A stretch of 64,000 nt of DNA from Cadophora sp. MPI-SDFR-AT-0126. Its lineage: Eukaryota; Ascomycota; Leotiomycetes; Helotiales; Ploettnerulaceae. The translations under genes were made by a program, and so were the position numbers. The DNA lies in contig JAGMVK010000018.1 of assembly GCA_020747065.1 (NCBI GenBank), forward strand, positions 744,001 to 808,000. Reading direction: 5' to 3'. The notes below the pieces were generated by a model that searched no databases, had not been told where the DNA came from, and saw nothing but the letters and a program-made list of their open reading frames with translations. Below are positions 23,836-34,863 of the stretch, in pieces; the first letter of the stretch is position 1, and every line of letters begins with the position of its first letter.

Positions 23836-24683
23836 CTAGACCCAATCGGCTCCAAAGAAGGTGTCTTCGTGACAAAGCGATACTTTCAAGTTTGGTTGGG
23901 GCTCGCACATCTCATCATTCGTCAGTAATTGCATCCTGTGCCCTGCGGATTGTCCCCCAGGAGGCAGTACTCACATGTGCCTTTACCCAGTATCGATCTC
24001 CATCAGTACACTTCAGTGCATTCTTTGGACATGCCACTGTCTTACAGTCACCCTGCCCGGCACTCGATCCTGATGGCGTGACCTTTACGTTTTCGTCAAT
24101 GAATGCCGCGCCCATAGAGGTGAAAGCCCAGCGAAACAACCCGCCGTCAGAGAGCCCATACCTGAGCTCGAGGTGAGCAGTCGGGTCGCTCCTGTCTGCA
24201 GCCGGAATATTTTGAATGCGCGAGGAGTATTTTCCCTTAGTAGAAACATGTAAGGGTCCTGCAAAGGTTTGCAATGTAGATTCCGCGATTGAAGTTCCGT
24301 CTTGGTTGACCTACCCAGGAGTTGTTTGTCCTAAAACGAAGGGCCAACCACCATCGCCTGCGCATTTTCCATTCATACCCTGGTCCTGGCAGACATCATC
24401 GGTACGTTCCCAGATGTAGAGCGTGTAAGGACAACTGCTTATAGTCAGTGATGAGAATCCGGTGTTGCGAAAGAAGTTAGTACAAATTTGAAATCTGTAT
24501 AGAGCCTGGATCCCTTGGTTTCGCAGAGGCTGAAGCGGGAGGCAGTGGAATGACGGTCATGGTACTCGTGACTGCAACAGCCACCACCATTGACGTTTGT
24601 AGCAAAAATGTGAAGAGCACGATGAGTATTCTTCTATCTGGATATTTTTGAGGACGTGATGTGTTGGAACGTAAATCAATCAT
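23836..24683 (-). pseudogene. Small secreted-type protein, family copy A, with premature stop
   Basis: Model: exons 24683-24484, 24434-23975 and 23910-23836. Exon 1 gives a type II-like or signal sequence (RILIVLFTFLLQTSMVVAVAV). The body shares CPYTLYIWE, then ELRYGLSDGGLFRW, ENVKVTPSG and GDCKTVAC with copies B and C, and the last exon MCEPQPNLKVSLC matches their ends in length and Cys position. An in-frame TAG at 24313-24311, about residue 108, cuts the protein before the conserved part, and no splice choice removes it in phase. It is probably a dying gene. Function unknown; small size, Cys pairs and an N-terminal hydrophobic segment fit a secreted protein. Confidence 0.6.
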
Positions 24684-25295
24684 GTAAAGATGAGCAGCTG
24701 GTATTTACAGCTGCCATGAATCCACGCTGTCGTGAATCCCAACTCCCCTAGAGGCGACTTGGGGGTAGCCACAGAGAACGTTGCGATAATGGCCCAATGA
24801 GTAAATAACAGAGACTTACTAAAGCAGCGGAAACATCTTAAAGATAGAAATGGGGATATTGTAAGTAGACTTGCATTTGATGTGCTTCTAATTTGGAATT
24901 TCCTGGTCAATGAGGGGGCTAGCTGCAAGCGCGATTTGATGAAAGGAAATGCATCCCCGCAGTACATTTTATTCTGAGAACATTCAGATAAAAGGAATGA
25001 AATATAACTAGGTACAGTAACAGATCTACAAGTCAAGAGTACGGACATCATCGTCGAATCACAGCCTTTCCAAAGTCCAAAATAAGTCTTGTGAAGGGGT
25101 ATAAATACTTTCTTGTGTAACACTTCGTTCTTTCCGCAACAACAAAAGACTTCTGCTTTTCTTGGTCCTGCGAACATTCTACACGATCAAAGCACATTCT
25201 TGCTTACTCACAAGCAGACGACTATTAAAGGATCGACAAACAAGCCCGCGGGAATGCAGTTTACTTAAGGTCAATAACTGGTACCCAATGCGAAA
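24684..25295. other. Spacer between copies A (minus) and B (plus)
   Basis: Divergent promoter space of the two family copies. The segment 25162-25285 probably contains a decayed 5' exon of copy B: RECSLLKVNNW aligns with RDGRYYLWANNW at the end of exon 1 of copy C. Confidence 0.4.
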
Positions 25296-25969
25296 ATGCC
25301 TGTCCTGCGCTACAAAGACATTCACGTTTGGAAATGGGATCGATTGAAGCGCTGCGATGTGGGCAAAGACGGCAGATGCAACAACAACCCAAATGTACTC
25401 CCCACGACCGTACAGCCCGGGAGCCGATCTAATGGAGGAAGCATTGAGGAATTTCCACTCGAAACAACAAATAGCCAAGACTGGCTCAACTGGCTGGTCT
25501 GGACAATCCGCATCAAGATCTACAGGGATCTAGATCTGAGTAAAAATTACATGGAATTCAGATACACCATGAAGGATGACACCGACCCAGACAGAGGTCT
25601 CCTGAGATGGTCTATCATAGATGAAAAGGGCCTCTTCAAGAATGAGAACGTCAAGGTTACTCCCACTCCACTCAACATTCTGGGGGGTGATTGTCAGATA
25701 ATTCGGTGCGAAAAGGGCCAGGACTGGTGCAACCAAGGTCGAGAGCGAAAAGTTGAGAAGTTTGTTGTAAGTTTAAGCAAGATAGCAGGCTCTGGGCTGG
25801 CAGTGAAGGAAGACAGTGTACTGATGGGTTATCACAGGATTGCCGAGGACACCCGGAGATAATTTGGCTTGATCTTTGTGAGCCGAAGCGTTTTTCCAAT
25901 AATCGGCGCCGCAGGGATATTAATGATGGAAGGAAGCTGATTGCAAAAGATTCCTCGATTGGTGATTGA
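25296..25969 (+). CDS. Small protein, family copy B, 5' end unresolved
   Basis: Exons 25296-25766 and 25838-25969 (intron GTAAGT..CACAG, 71 nt). The frame carries IHVWKWDRLKRC, FRYTMKD..GLLRWSI, ENVKVTPT, GDCQIIRC and, after the intron, IIWLDLCEP, all colinear with copies A and C. The intron sits at the same place and phase as in both relatives. What is missing is a proper start: the upstream exon 1-like sequence (near 25162-25285) cannot be joined in phase, because the donor site of the family (AACTG/GTAC) has no usable acceptor. Either the copy is truncated or a one-base change broke the junction. No signal peptide can be assigned. Function unknown. Confidence 0.5.
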
Positions 25970-27041
25970 TTATGGAGTAGATCACTGTTGTTGAACGACA
26001 GGCGTTGAGTTTGGCACGTTGATTTTTAGCGTTATTTACTTTCAGAGCCAACATTCATAGACTACTTTGTCTTGGAGCCAGAGCCAACTTATTTCGTTGA
26101 AGTGACACGCTTGAAGAAAGTTACGGACCTGTGAGCTTCTCAGTAGGCTTCAAAGTCTTTGGTAAATATATTTAAGTGCTCTTGAAGGTGAAAGAGCTTC
26201 TACGTTTAGGTGGAAATACCAAATCATGAGACGAGTTTCGAATTTTAGATACAATTGCATTACATTGGGGTTTCTAAATTTGTCTTGTTGTCTACGATCA
26301 GTGACACTGCTAAACAGTTGTGTGTCTGGCGTTATTGTTGCGAGCAATCAATGTGAAAGCTTCAGTGGGCTGGGGAGCTTTTCCAGTGCATCGCTCTGCT
26401 TTATTGCTGTGCATATCGCTGTTATTTTTGATTGGCTACCGACATCGCTGTCGGCTATCGCTGAACGTTTTAATTGGCTTTCATACCATGATATCGCTCT
26501 GCTCATCGCTGTGTTGTGTCTTGTGATTGGCTGATATACCCCTGTATCGCTCTCAGTATCGCTGTCGGGTATCGCCGAGCATTTTGATTGGCTATCACTG
26601 TCACTCATCGCTCAAAAGTCTAATTCCGCAGTGTTGACATCTCGCTTAAACCTGCGAAGGTTGACCCATTTAGCTGCACCAGCGACTGGATCCTTCTTTT
26701 CATACTTTACGCTTCTCACAAAGCTCTTTTAGAGCATTGTAAATTTGGCCATGACATTGTATACGACTTTAGTATACTGGGAGCGTTGTGTAGGGTATTA
26801 TGATTTCTTTGTGTTTATTTATTCAAGACTCCACCTCAATCAAGAACCATGTTTGGATTCGGATTTAGAATCTCATGCGCAGCCCATCAATGAAACAGCT
26901 ACCCAGCGAAGAAGTATAAATGTTTTCCGATTTCTCCGTCTCCTTCGAAACTCTTTTCTGCACACATCGAAAACATTTACTGTGACTTTAAGTGCACCAA
27001 AAATATTCTGCATACTTAGTGCTCGGCACTGATCATCCATC
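25970..27041. other. Spacer before copy C, containing a repeat array
   Basis: Holds the ATCGCT/ATTGGCT array described separately (26390-26612). No gene is supported; the minus-strand ORF 26348-26608 is made of the array itself. Confidence 0.5.
26390..26612. repeat. Degenerate ATCGCT / ATTGGCT array with four inverted CCAAT boxes
   Basis: ATCGCT occurs nine times in 223 bp (26390, 26415, 26444, 26457, 26493, 26505, 26546, 26558, 26607). ATTGGCT (CCAAT box on the minus strand) occurs at 26431, 26473, 26526 and 26587. A 36-bp unit at 26444-26479 recurs at 26558-26593 with five mismatches. The array ends about 430 nt before the start of copy C, so it could be promoter sequence or a decaying minisatellite. 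Confidence 0.8.
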
Positions 27042-27850
27042 ATGTTTTTTAACCTGCCACTGAAATTCTCGGCTTTGGCCATCATTACATGCATGACACA
27101 AACCGACCTTTCCGTCTCTGCCCCAAACAAATCTGCCGTCCTACAAGCGAGAGATGGTCGATATTATCTCTGGGCCAACAACTGGTACGCAAGAACAACC
27201 CACCCCCTTCCCCTCACATCCCACAAGTACCACAGCAGATATTTATAAATGACTTCCGCCTCAGGTGCTCCGAGAAAGTCTACATCTGGGAACATCAAAC
27301 GGCTGCGAAAATTGCGGCCAAGAAAGAATCTGCAGCACCGAATGCGGCAAGGCCATCGAAATCCCCGCAGGCTCCACATTCGACAATGGCAAGCTCATGG
27401 CTTCCATTGGGAGACCGACGTCGCTTAGGAGCACAGTCCACGTGCACTGAGAATCTCAAGAGCGAAAGATCCAGTTGGCGCACAAATGAGTTTCAAGTAT
27501 GGTCTTTCCTATAATGAGGGACATCTTCGCTGGTCGCTCACACCGGGAGCTGCGTTTGCCGGAGAAAACATTAGGGTTAGGCCTTCTGGACCGGATTACC
27601 AGAAGGGAGATTGCACGATTGTGAAATGTGGGAAGGAGGATGCTGCGTATTGCTCGGATGGATCGAGAGCTCTCGAAAAACCTCATGTGAGTTCCGGAGT
27701 GGTGAGAGATTTTGGGTTGCATCGGACCGACTGACTGGGTCACAGATGTGCGAGAACTATGTGCAGCACATGTGGATAGATTTGTGTATGCCGCAAGGTA
27801 ACTTTGATAGCGAACCGATTGATAAGCGTGAGTTAAAGTTTGTTGGATAA
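27042..27850 (+). pseudogene. Small secreted-type protein, family copy C, with apparent frameshifts
   Basis: Exon 1 (27042-27184) encodes a clear signal peptide (MFFNLPLKFSALAIITCM). The intron GTACGC..CTCAG leads to CSEKVYIWEH at 27265, matching CPYTLYIWER of copy A. The frame then has to shift by minus one near 27300 to read the Cys-rich GCENCGQERICSTEC, and again near 27445 to reach KDPVGAQMSFKYGLS and the conserved GHLRWSL, ENIRVRPSG and GDCTIVKC. The final exon 27746-27850 (MCENYVQHMWIDLCMP) is intact behind a 59-nt intron. No GT..AG pair explains either shift. It is a recent pseudogene or carries base-call errors. Confidence 0.6.
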
Positions 27851-28217
27851 GTGAGATAGCCACATTGGACTGATTCGAGGGGGAGGGTATGTTGCTTTTG
27901 CTGCCACTTATGGAGTTGAGCGTTGCATTCTGTTGCGTTACGTTTATAGCATTGGCTTTTTGGGCATTGTATTTTTCTACTTTAGTTGCCGTTTGTATCT
28001 CTCTTCTTCTCGTATCTGCTCAGAACTGGATGAGTGGTTTGCCTGATCATGCTCTGCTGTTGCCCTCCAAGAATCTTTTCATGCCGGAGGCAAGAGTAGA
28101 GACATGTGAATGTTACATGGAGTGAATAGAACAATTTCAAATTCTCATCATTATCATTACTCATGAAATTCCCAATCTCTCCCTCATGACAACTACCTCC
28201 TAAGAGCCATCCAGCAC
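27851..28217. other. Intergenic, no feature seen
   Basis: Convergent 3' ends of copy C and the GH125 gene. The short ORFs here have no support. Confidence 0.5.
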
Positions 28218-30014
28218 TCACTGATAGCTCGCCTGCAGTGCACTCAACTTCCTCACCTTCAAATCTAACAAACATTGTCCGAACAAGCCATTGGCCCATG
28301 AAAACCACTGCCTCGTCCACTGACTCTGATTAAAAGTGTTGATCGATTCATGAATTAAGCCTAGTCCATCCGTACTACTGACGATCTCCTTCAGTGTCGT
28401 CTCGATCTCATGAGAGTCGTCTGTCGTGAAGATTCGAATTATGCTTGCCATTGGCCAAGCTTGACCGAAGCCAGCATGAGGGCCGCCGATGCTGGAAGGG
28501 AATTAGTTAGGGAGTAGAAGTGAAGGGGATAAGGATGGGGATGGGAGGGACAAGCGGACTTACGCGTTGATCACCGGCCCACGCATGAAATAGGGGTTGT
28601 CTTTGCTGAGGACGTATTTCCTCGTATTTTGGTAGACGGGATCGCTAACATTAAGATAGCCGATGAAAGCCGATGAAAGAAGGCTGGGGATATTTGCATC
28701 ATCCATGTGATTTGCTGCGTCTGTTAGATACAGTGCTCAAGAGCCGTAAGTGATTCAGAAGATGCATACCTGAGCCATACCCATCAACTTCAAAAGCATA
28801 CACCTGTCCGTATTTCGGGTCATTGACGATTCCGTACTTGGTGATTGCGTCTCTGATTCTGCCTGCGAAATTGTGCATGTGGTTTGCGAGGTTCCTTTGG
28901 TTGCCGATGTTGGCCATGATTTGGGATGCTGAGTCCAGATACCGTGAGAACATCATGTTGGCTGGGATAAAGAGCTGATAGATTGTGCTATTCCAACATC
29001 AGTTGACGGTCGAGAATGAAAGGAGAAAAAAGCTCACGAATCATCACTCGGACGGAATGCTGATCGAACCAATCCAGTCCCATCTTGTACGGGGTTACCT
29101 CGACCAGAATTATCGAGTGTCTCTGTCGCACTTGTCGTCTCTCGCATCCACGTGTACGGAATCTCATTGACCGAGCCATTTGAAGCGTACGTTCCTATGA
29201 GAAGAGCTTCCGTGGTAGCAATGACTGTGTTGATAGCAGGGACCCACTGAAAGTTCCTGAAGAACTCAATGTCGTTGGTGGCTTCGTAGTAATTGGTCGA
29301 TATCTCGAGAAAAGCAGCTAGAGAGTCCAACTCGTATTTACATTCGAACACCGTCTGGTTCGACGCATCAGGTGTGAAGATGTCTGGTTTCTGCTGGTTT
29401 TGGGTAGGCGCAAGACCTGACTCAATTGGAGGCTGAAACGAATTGCAGTGTGGTGCTTCGTTGATGTATCGGGCTTGTAAATTGATGACTCCTCTGTATA
29501 GACTGGCAATGGAGTCATAACTTGAATCGGCTTTCAGCAAAGTCAAGTAACTCTGCATTTGATTCGCCGAGTCCCTCAACCACATCGCCTAAACCAGTCA
29601 GCAAATAGTCAGTCCCTCAATTCAACCACTCTCAAAATTCCCCAAGAAATACAGTCAACTCACATTGATATCCCCAGTAATCAAAAACGTCAACTCCTCT
29701 TTCGAATTATTCCCCGCAAACCCCTTCCACCTCACAGCCGTATCTAACGAATTCGGAAACGAGTTCTCAAACAAACGATACAGATCCGGATCCTTGATCA
29801 CGTCCTTCATGACCGCAATGGTATCTTCCACGATCGACGAGTTGAATGTCCGGCATGCTGGCTCGGGACGCATGTATGAGAGTTGGTATTTGCCTGTACT
29901 GAATGGCTCGTGACGCTGCTGTGAAAAGGTCGAATAGTCTGGACATTCAGCCTGAACGACGGCCACTGTCACTGCACTAGCCAGAACTCCAAAGGTGAAA
30001 GTAAAGCGCTTCAT
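28218..30014 (-). CDS. Secreted GH125 exo-alpha-1,6-mannosidase
   Basis: Five exons: 30014-29664, 29588-29038, 28987-28770, 28714-28564, 28491-28218; 514 residues; introns 50-75 nt. A signal peptide ([22 protein letters not shown]) precedes the DUF1237/GH125 domain, recognisable from [65 protein letters not shown] and [14 protein letters not shown] and the Glu of HES lie where the catalytic acid and base of the family are expected. GH125 enzymes trim alpha-1,6-linked mannose from glycoproteins. The 22-residue signal peptide decided the start; an upstream in-frame ATG at 30053 would bury it. Three tandem GCGGGG motifs lie about 170 nt upstream, suggesting carbon repression. Confidence 0.9.
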
Positions 30015-30842
30015 TGTCGTTCGCTGTGCCAACTGCTTCTGCCTCCCAAGCAAATATCCGAAGAGACTTACTTCGTCAAATGAAGGAGCTTGAATTCCGC
30101 CATCTCCGATCCAAAGGCTCGGCCTCGTATATTTATGTATGTGAGGGATCGTCGGTCAGGTACCGGCCACTACTTGGAGAACCCCGCTACCCCGCTACCC
30201 CGCGCCGATCAGTCGTCAATTTTGTCATACACCCCCGCTATTTCTCCTCCTCGTGGTCGAGCTTGCCATGAGATCATAGTGCGAAGGCTTGCGAAAAAAT
30301 CGCGACGCGGCGAAGCGGTACAACGTTACAGTACGATTCGCCAGCGCTCGCTTCGATGAGCTTGGTTATGATCTTGGAGCGGATGAGTCGGCCCTTTCCA
30401 GACAGTGGCTTTGTCAAAGAACTCTCCTGGAAATTGAAGGGGAAAAACATGCCAGCCAGGGTCGCAGGCATGTCGTTTACTTAAGACTTGCCGATCTCCT
30501 CCTAAAATGGCTCGGATGATTACTGTTTCGCTTGAATTGTTTCTGACGACAGCAAGTACTGCGTACGTGGTTCCATTTGAAGCACACATTGGATGGATTA
30601 GTTAGGGTTGGTCACCGTAAAGTCTAGAATCATGCTTGTTGTGCTAGGTGCTAGACCACGTTGTGAAGCCTCGATTGTATAGAATTAAAAAGTGGTGTAC
30701 AGAGTGAAAAGCGTTTCTCATTTGTTCCGGTCGTACCTTCTTCACTCATTAGTCGTCCAGAGCATAGTTACTTCTACTCACACACTCCACGCATCTCTAT
30801 GAACAACTGAGTATCCTACTCTGATTGTTATTCAAGATACAT
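30015..30842. other. Intergenic, promoter of GH125 and 3' end of phytochrome gene
   Basis: Contains the tandem CCCCGCTA repeat at 30182-30203. No other gene or structure seen. Confidence 0.5.
30182..30203 (-). promoter_or_regulatory. Three tandem CreA-type GCGGGG motifs
   Basis: Read on the strand of the GH125 gene, GCGGGG occurs at an exact 8-bp period (30203-30198, 30195-30190, 30187-30182), spaced TA. Each fits SYGGRG, the consensus of the carbon-catabolite repressor CreA/CRE1; paired or clustered sites are the functional form in Aspergillus. Use by CreA is inferred. Confidence 0.5.
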
Positions 30843-33800
30843 TCAAGAGATGAACCACCCTCCACCCTCCCAATTGCCAGGGGCATATAGTGCCTCTCTC
30901 TTCAATTCAGAATATTTGATTCCCTTCAGTATGAAATCAAGTCTGCCGAAGTCAATCGGCTTCAATATCCACGCGTCGAACCTAGAAATCCCAGTCAGTA
31001 ATGTGAGACAAATTATCGATGGTACCGAGAATGATCATACCCCGTTTGGATATAGTCGAACCGCTTACACTCCAAGAGCGACGCCGAGACTGCGATGATA
31101 GGAACTCTCGGACGAATTTCCTGGAGTTCCTCGAGCTCTCGTTCAAGTCTGCGGATCATTTTTGTAGACATCATTCCATCTACAAGTGGCATCTGAAGTT
31201 CATCAGCACTTGACGTCCATAGGGACAGCAACAAATAAGACTCGCTTACCTGTATATCCATCAAAATGACGTCCACAGAATGAGGATTCAGCGCGAATTG
31301 GTCGTGGCATTCTTGGCCATCATTCACATGTTCTACGCTATGCCCCAGCTTCGTGAGTCTCCGGACCAGAAGCCTTGCGTTGATTGGATTATCCTCAGCA
31401 ATGAGCACAGAAAGAGGCTCCCTAGTGTATTCGGCTTTGTCGTCGTCCGTTTCTGGGAAAGGATACATGGATCTAGAAGAAGTTTCATGACTGGACGTCT
31501 CACCACTCTGACTGTTTGGGGAAAGTACAGCTGCTGACTCCGCTTGTGGAGATGGTGCAATGGTCTCCCATACCGGATTCGCTGGTGCAGCTTCTGCTAT
31601 CTCCTCCATTTCGTGGCGTGGAGATGGGCCAGTCGGCGTACTGCCAGTATCTGACAGAGCCTTGAGCACGGTTGGATCTTTACTTTCGAAAGCAGGGTCC
31701 AATGAGGCGAATTGACGAGGCTCTTCTATGGCATGTTGAAACGGCAGCTCGATGCCGAAAATTGTTCCTTTCCCAAGCTCGCTCTGAACTCTGATTTGGC
31801 CATTCATGTTCTTGACATACCGAGCTACGACGGCAAGTCCAACTCCCAACGACTGATCGTCCGACGAAGGTGAGGTCGAAGTCCCCCCAGAAAGATTGTC
31901 CTCGTCAATGACTTGTTCGAAGTCCTGAAATAGTTCCTTGAATTGAGCCGTAAGCGTGGAAACTTAAGATGAGAGTAGGTTTACTTACATCTAACTGACT
32001 CTCGGACATTCCAATACCAGCATCCTGAACAGTGATGCCGATCACAGAGCTTGTTTCCCGGGTCTTTATCGGCCGAATGTCAACCTTGATACCACCCTCG
32101 ATACAGTGCTGGAAGGCGTTGCTGACAACATTCGATAAGACTTGACGAAGACGAGAAGCGTCTCCCTTTACCATCTCGGGTATTCCTTGATGCGTGGAGA
32201 CCGTCAGATCCAAGCTTTTCCTTATCGCTTCTTTCCTGAACTGCGTGATGACCTCTGACACGGTCACTCCAAGGTCGAAATTTTCATCGGGAGAATTGAT
32301 GGGGCCCTCTTCCGCTTTGGTGAGATTGAGGAGATCGTCAATAACATATATGAGGGACCGGGAAGCCTTGTGAGCTTTGGCCAAGATGTCTCTTGTGACA
32401 TCGTCAATAGGATTTTCTAGAGCCATTTCAAGATAGTTGACAATCGCGTTTAATGGCGTTCGAACTTCGTGTGACGAGTTTCTGATCAGTAGTCTTGTCA
32501 TTCGGTTACTCTGGCCAGCAGCATCCTTTTGACGCCAAATTTCGATGAATCTCCCATAAAGCAGACTAAGGACTGCTGCAGTTTCCATCTGATCTTCAGT
32601 CCAGTCTTTGCTCAGTCCAGCCACTGTTTCAGTCCACCTCTTGAAGCTCATTCTCGGTTCCAAGTATTCGCTGCCAGCCCTCTTGATTTTCTCGTATGGA
32701 TTGCCGGCCCATCTGATCTCTCGAAGCTGTCCCTTGCGGAAGAAAACCATGAAGTCGTTACCCCAGATATTCAATGGAATGACCAAGCATCCGGATATGG
32801 AATTGATGCCAGGAGGGTACTTGATGTCTGGGAAATCTTGATTGATGTTTTGTGATGCGAATACAGCCGTGAATCGGCGAAATTGTAGATACGCCAGCAT
32901 GGCGAGAGCTTCTCGATATGGGTCGAGCCTCCCAATAGCTCGGGCCTCGTCTTGAATGCTGAGGAGCCCAAAGTCTGCATCGAATACCCGTAGAAGATCT
33001 GCTGACGATGCAGCAATAAAACCTGCAGGATTCTGAGTAGGAGGAGTCTTCTCCGGCGGCTTCCTTGCCTCAATTCGTTGCATCATCAGAAGTCGCTGAA
33101 TGTTCGTTGCTGCGCACTCTCCAATATTTCGACAGAGTTCGCGGACTGGAAGCGGAATCTGGATTCCTAGATCTCCATAACCATGACATGCTACCAAGCC
33201 CCAAAGGTCATCATCTATCACGATGGAAACCGACATGGATGACCGAACTCCCATGTTGCCCAAATACTTGAGATGGATTGGTGACATGGCACGAAGATAC
33301 GAATGGGTGAGATCCAAAGGCACCTCAAAAGCTTCTGCGTCGCGACAAACCTGGAGATAGCCATTAGTAAGCGGCAAAAACAATTCGAGCTCCCGGAAGA
33401 ACCAAAGAGACTCTTACTAAACGAGCCGTTTCTGCATCTCGATCATAGAGGATACGGATCCTGTTTATTTTGTAAAGTTCACGAGCTTGTTGAGGGATAT
33501 CGGAGGCTGCTGTGTGTTAGCCACGGGGTGCGACCCAAACGAAACATTGTGGGTGGGAAGACCAGTACCTGGGAAATGAAGGCCTGCGAAATAGAATTAA
33601 CAAAGTGACCATACTCAGGAAAACCGAAGCGCGGAAAGACTGACCTCTGAATAGATCCAAGCTTGCTTGAGGATTAACAAGTTCCGCTTCGACACACCCG
33701 TTCTTATGGCCATCGAAGCGGTAGAACATCACTCGATGAAAACCCGTCAATTCCGAGATAATGCCCACAACAAGATCCAGGACCTGCTGTACAGATTTAG

Positions 33801-34863
33801 CTGCAGACAACTGCTGCTGAGCCTGTATCATAGCATTGAAGAGATTCATGGAAGAGACGCCTATCAACCTCTTGTGCCGTGCAATCTGGAGGACTCGGAG
33901 CGGGGCGCTTTCGCGTGTCGTGCTCTTGAGCATCTCCTGGGGATGGACCTCGATATCAACTGTTCGTATCGGAGTGTCTGGTAGCGTCTTAGCAGGGATA
34001 TCCAGATGATAGAAAACATCTGAAAAATCCTCGAATTCCAAAATCACCAGGTCCTTGGTTCCTTTCGAGATGTGGAGGGCACACCAGAGCCGCTTACTCG
34101 ATCCATTTGGTAGAAGCAGGTTCACATCAAAAATGTCCAGATGCGTATCCTCGTTGATCTCCTTGGGCAGTTCCTTCAGAGCATGCTCGACTTGCGCAAC
34201 TACATTCTCTCGTGATTCGGCATCCAGTATGTCCAGGAAGGATTTGAGGCTGAAGAGTTCCTCTGGGCTGTACTCGAGTACCCAGCGCGAGTTTTCGCTC
34301 ACGATCCGAACGTCGAGGCTGCCTTCCTGATTGTATTTCAAAGCCAACAGGGCTCCATATGATTGGACTGCTCCTGGGGTGTGAATGGGCTCATCCTCAC
34401 ATCGGTGGAATTTCTGGCGTGAGGGGTCCGAGATGATGCCAGGGAAGACGCCTGGGGGGCCAGACGTAGCTGGAACTAATTGTGTTCTCTCTGTCCTTCT
34501 CCGTTGGACTTCTAAGCTATCGTTTGACTGTGAAGAATCTGCTTCGTCAGTTTCGGGTAGGAGCCTGCGAATGGTATCGGCTGGAGGTACTGGTGGATAT
34601 GGTGGTGGAAGATACGTCGATGCAGCTCCCTCTTCGTTCGAGATTTCAACCTCGGCTTCTTGGTGCCCATCATCTGCAGACAAGTGTTCCCCAGTTCCGG
34701 TGATTATTGAATCGGTCTCTGGCGCATCGTTTTGGGCATGTGTAGGACTGAGCGTCAATTCCGCATCCCCGACAAGATTTCGAATGGGAAAAACGCGCTC
34801 GACAGCAAAGTCTTCAATTGAGGGGAAGACAACAGGCTTTGAGGTGCCCGGAACATTCGACAT
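30843..34863 (-). CDS. Fungal phytochrome hybrid histidine kinase
   Basis: Seven exons: 34863-33645, 33583-33569, 33509-33418, 33350-31989, 31924-31250, 31192-31041, 30981-30843; 1217 residues. Order: disordered N-terminus, PAS with the biliverdin-attachment Cys155 (HRCEDEPIHTPGAVQSYG), GAF (GLHFPAASDIPQQAR, SYLRAMSPIHLKYL), PHY (tongue RWAGNP, PRMSF), HisKA with phospho-acceptor His736 (NSSHEVRTPLNAI), HATPase (N box SNVVSNAF, QDAGIGMS, GVGLAVV) and a C-terminal receiver with Asp1119 (VILMDIQMPLVDG) and Lys1179 (KPIDF). This is the architecture of FphA-type red/far-red receptors acting through the HOG phosphorelay. Exon 2 is only 15 nt and encodes LHFP of the chromophore pocket. Without splicing the REC domain appears broken. 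Confidence 0.94.

Noticed and set aside
26348..26608. Minus-strand 86-codon ORF with repeated SQSK/SAI/DSD peptides
   Set aside because: The peptide periodicity simply reflects the ATCGCT/ATTGGCT DNA array; no start context or signal peptide.
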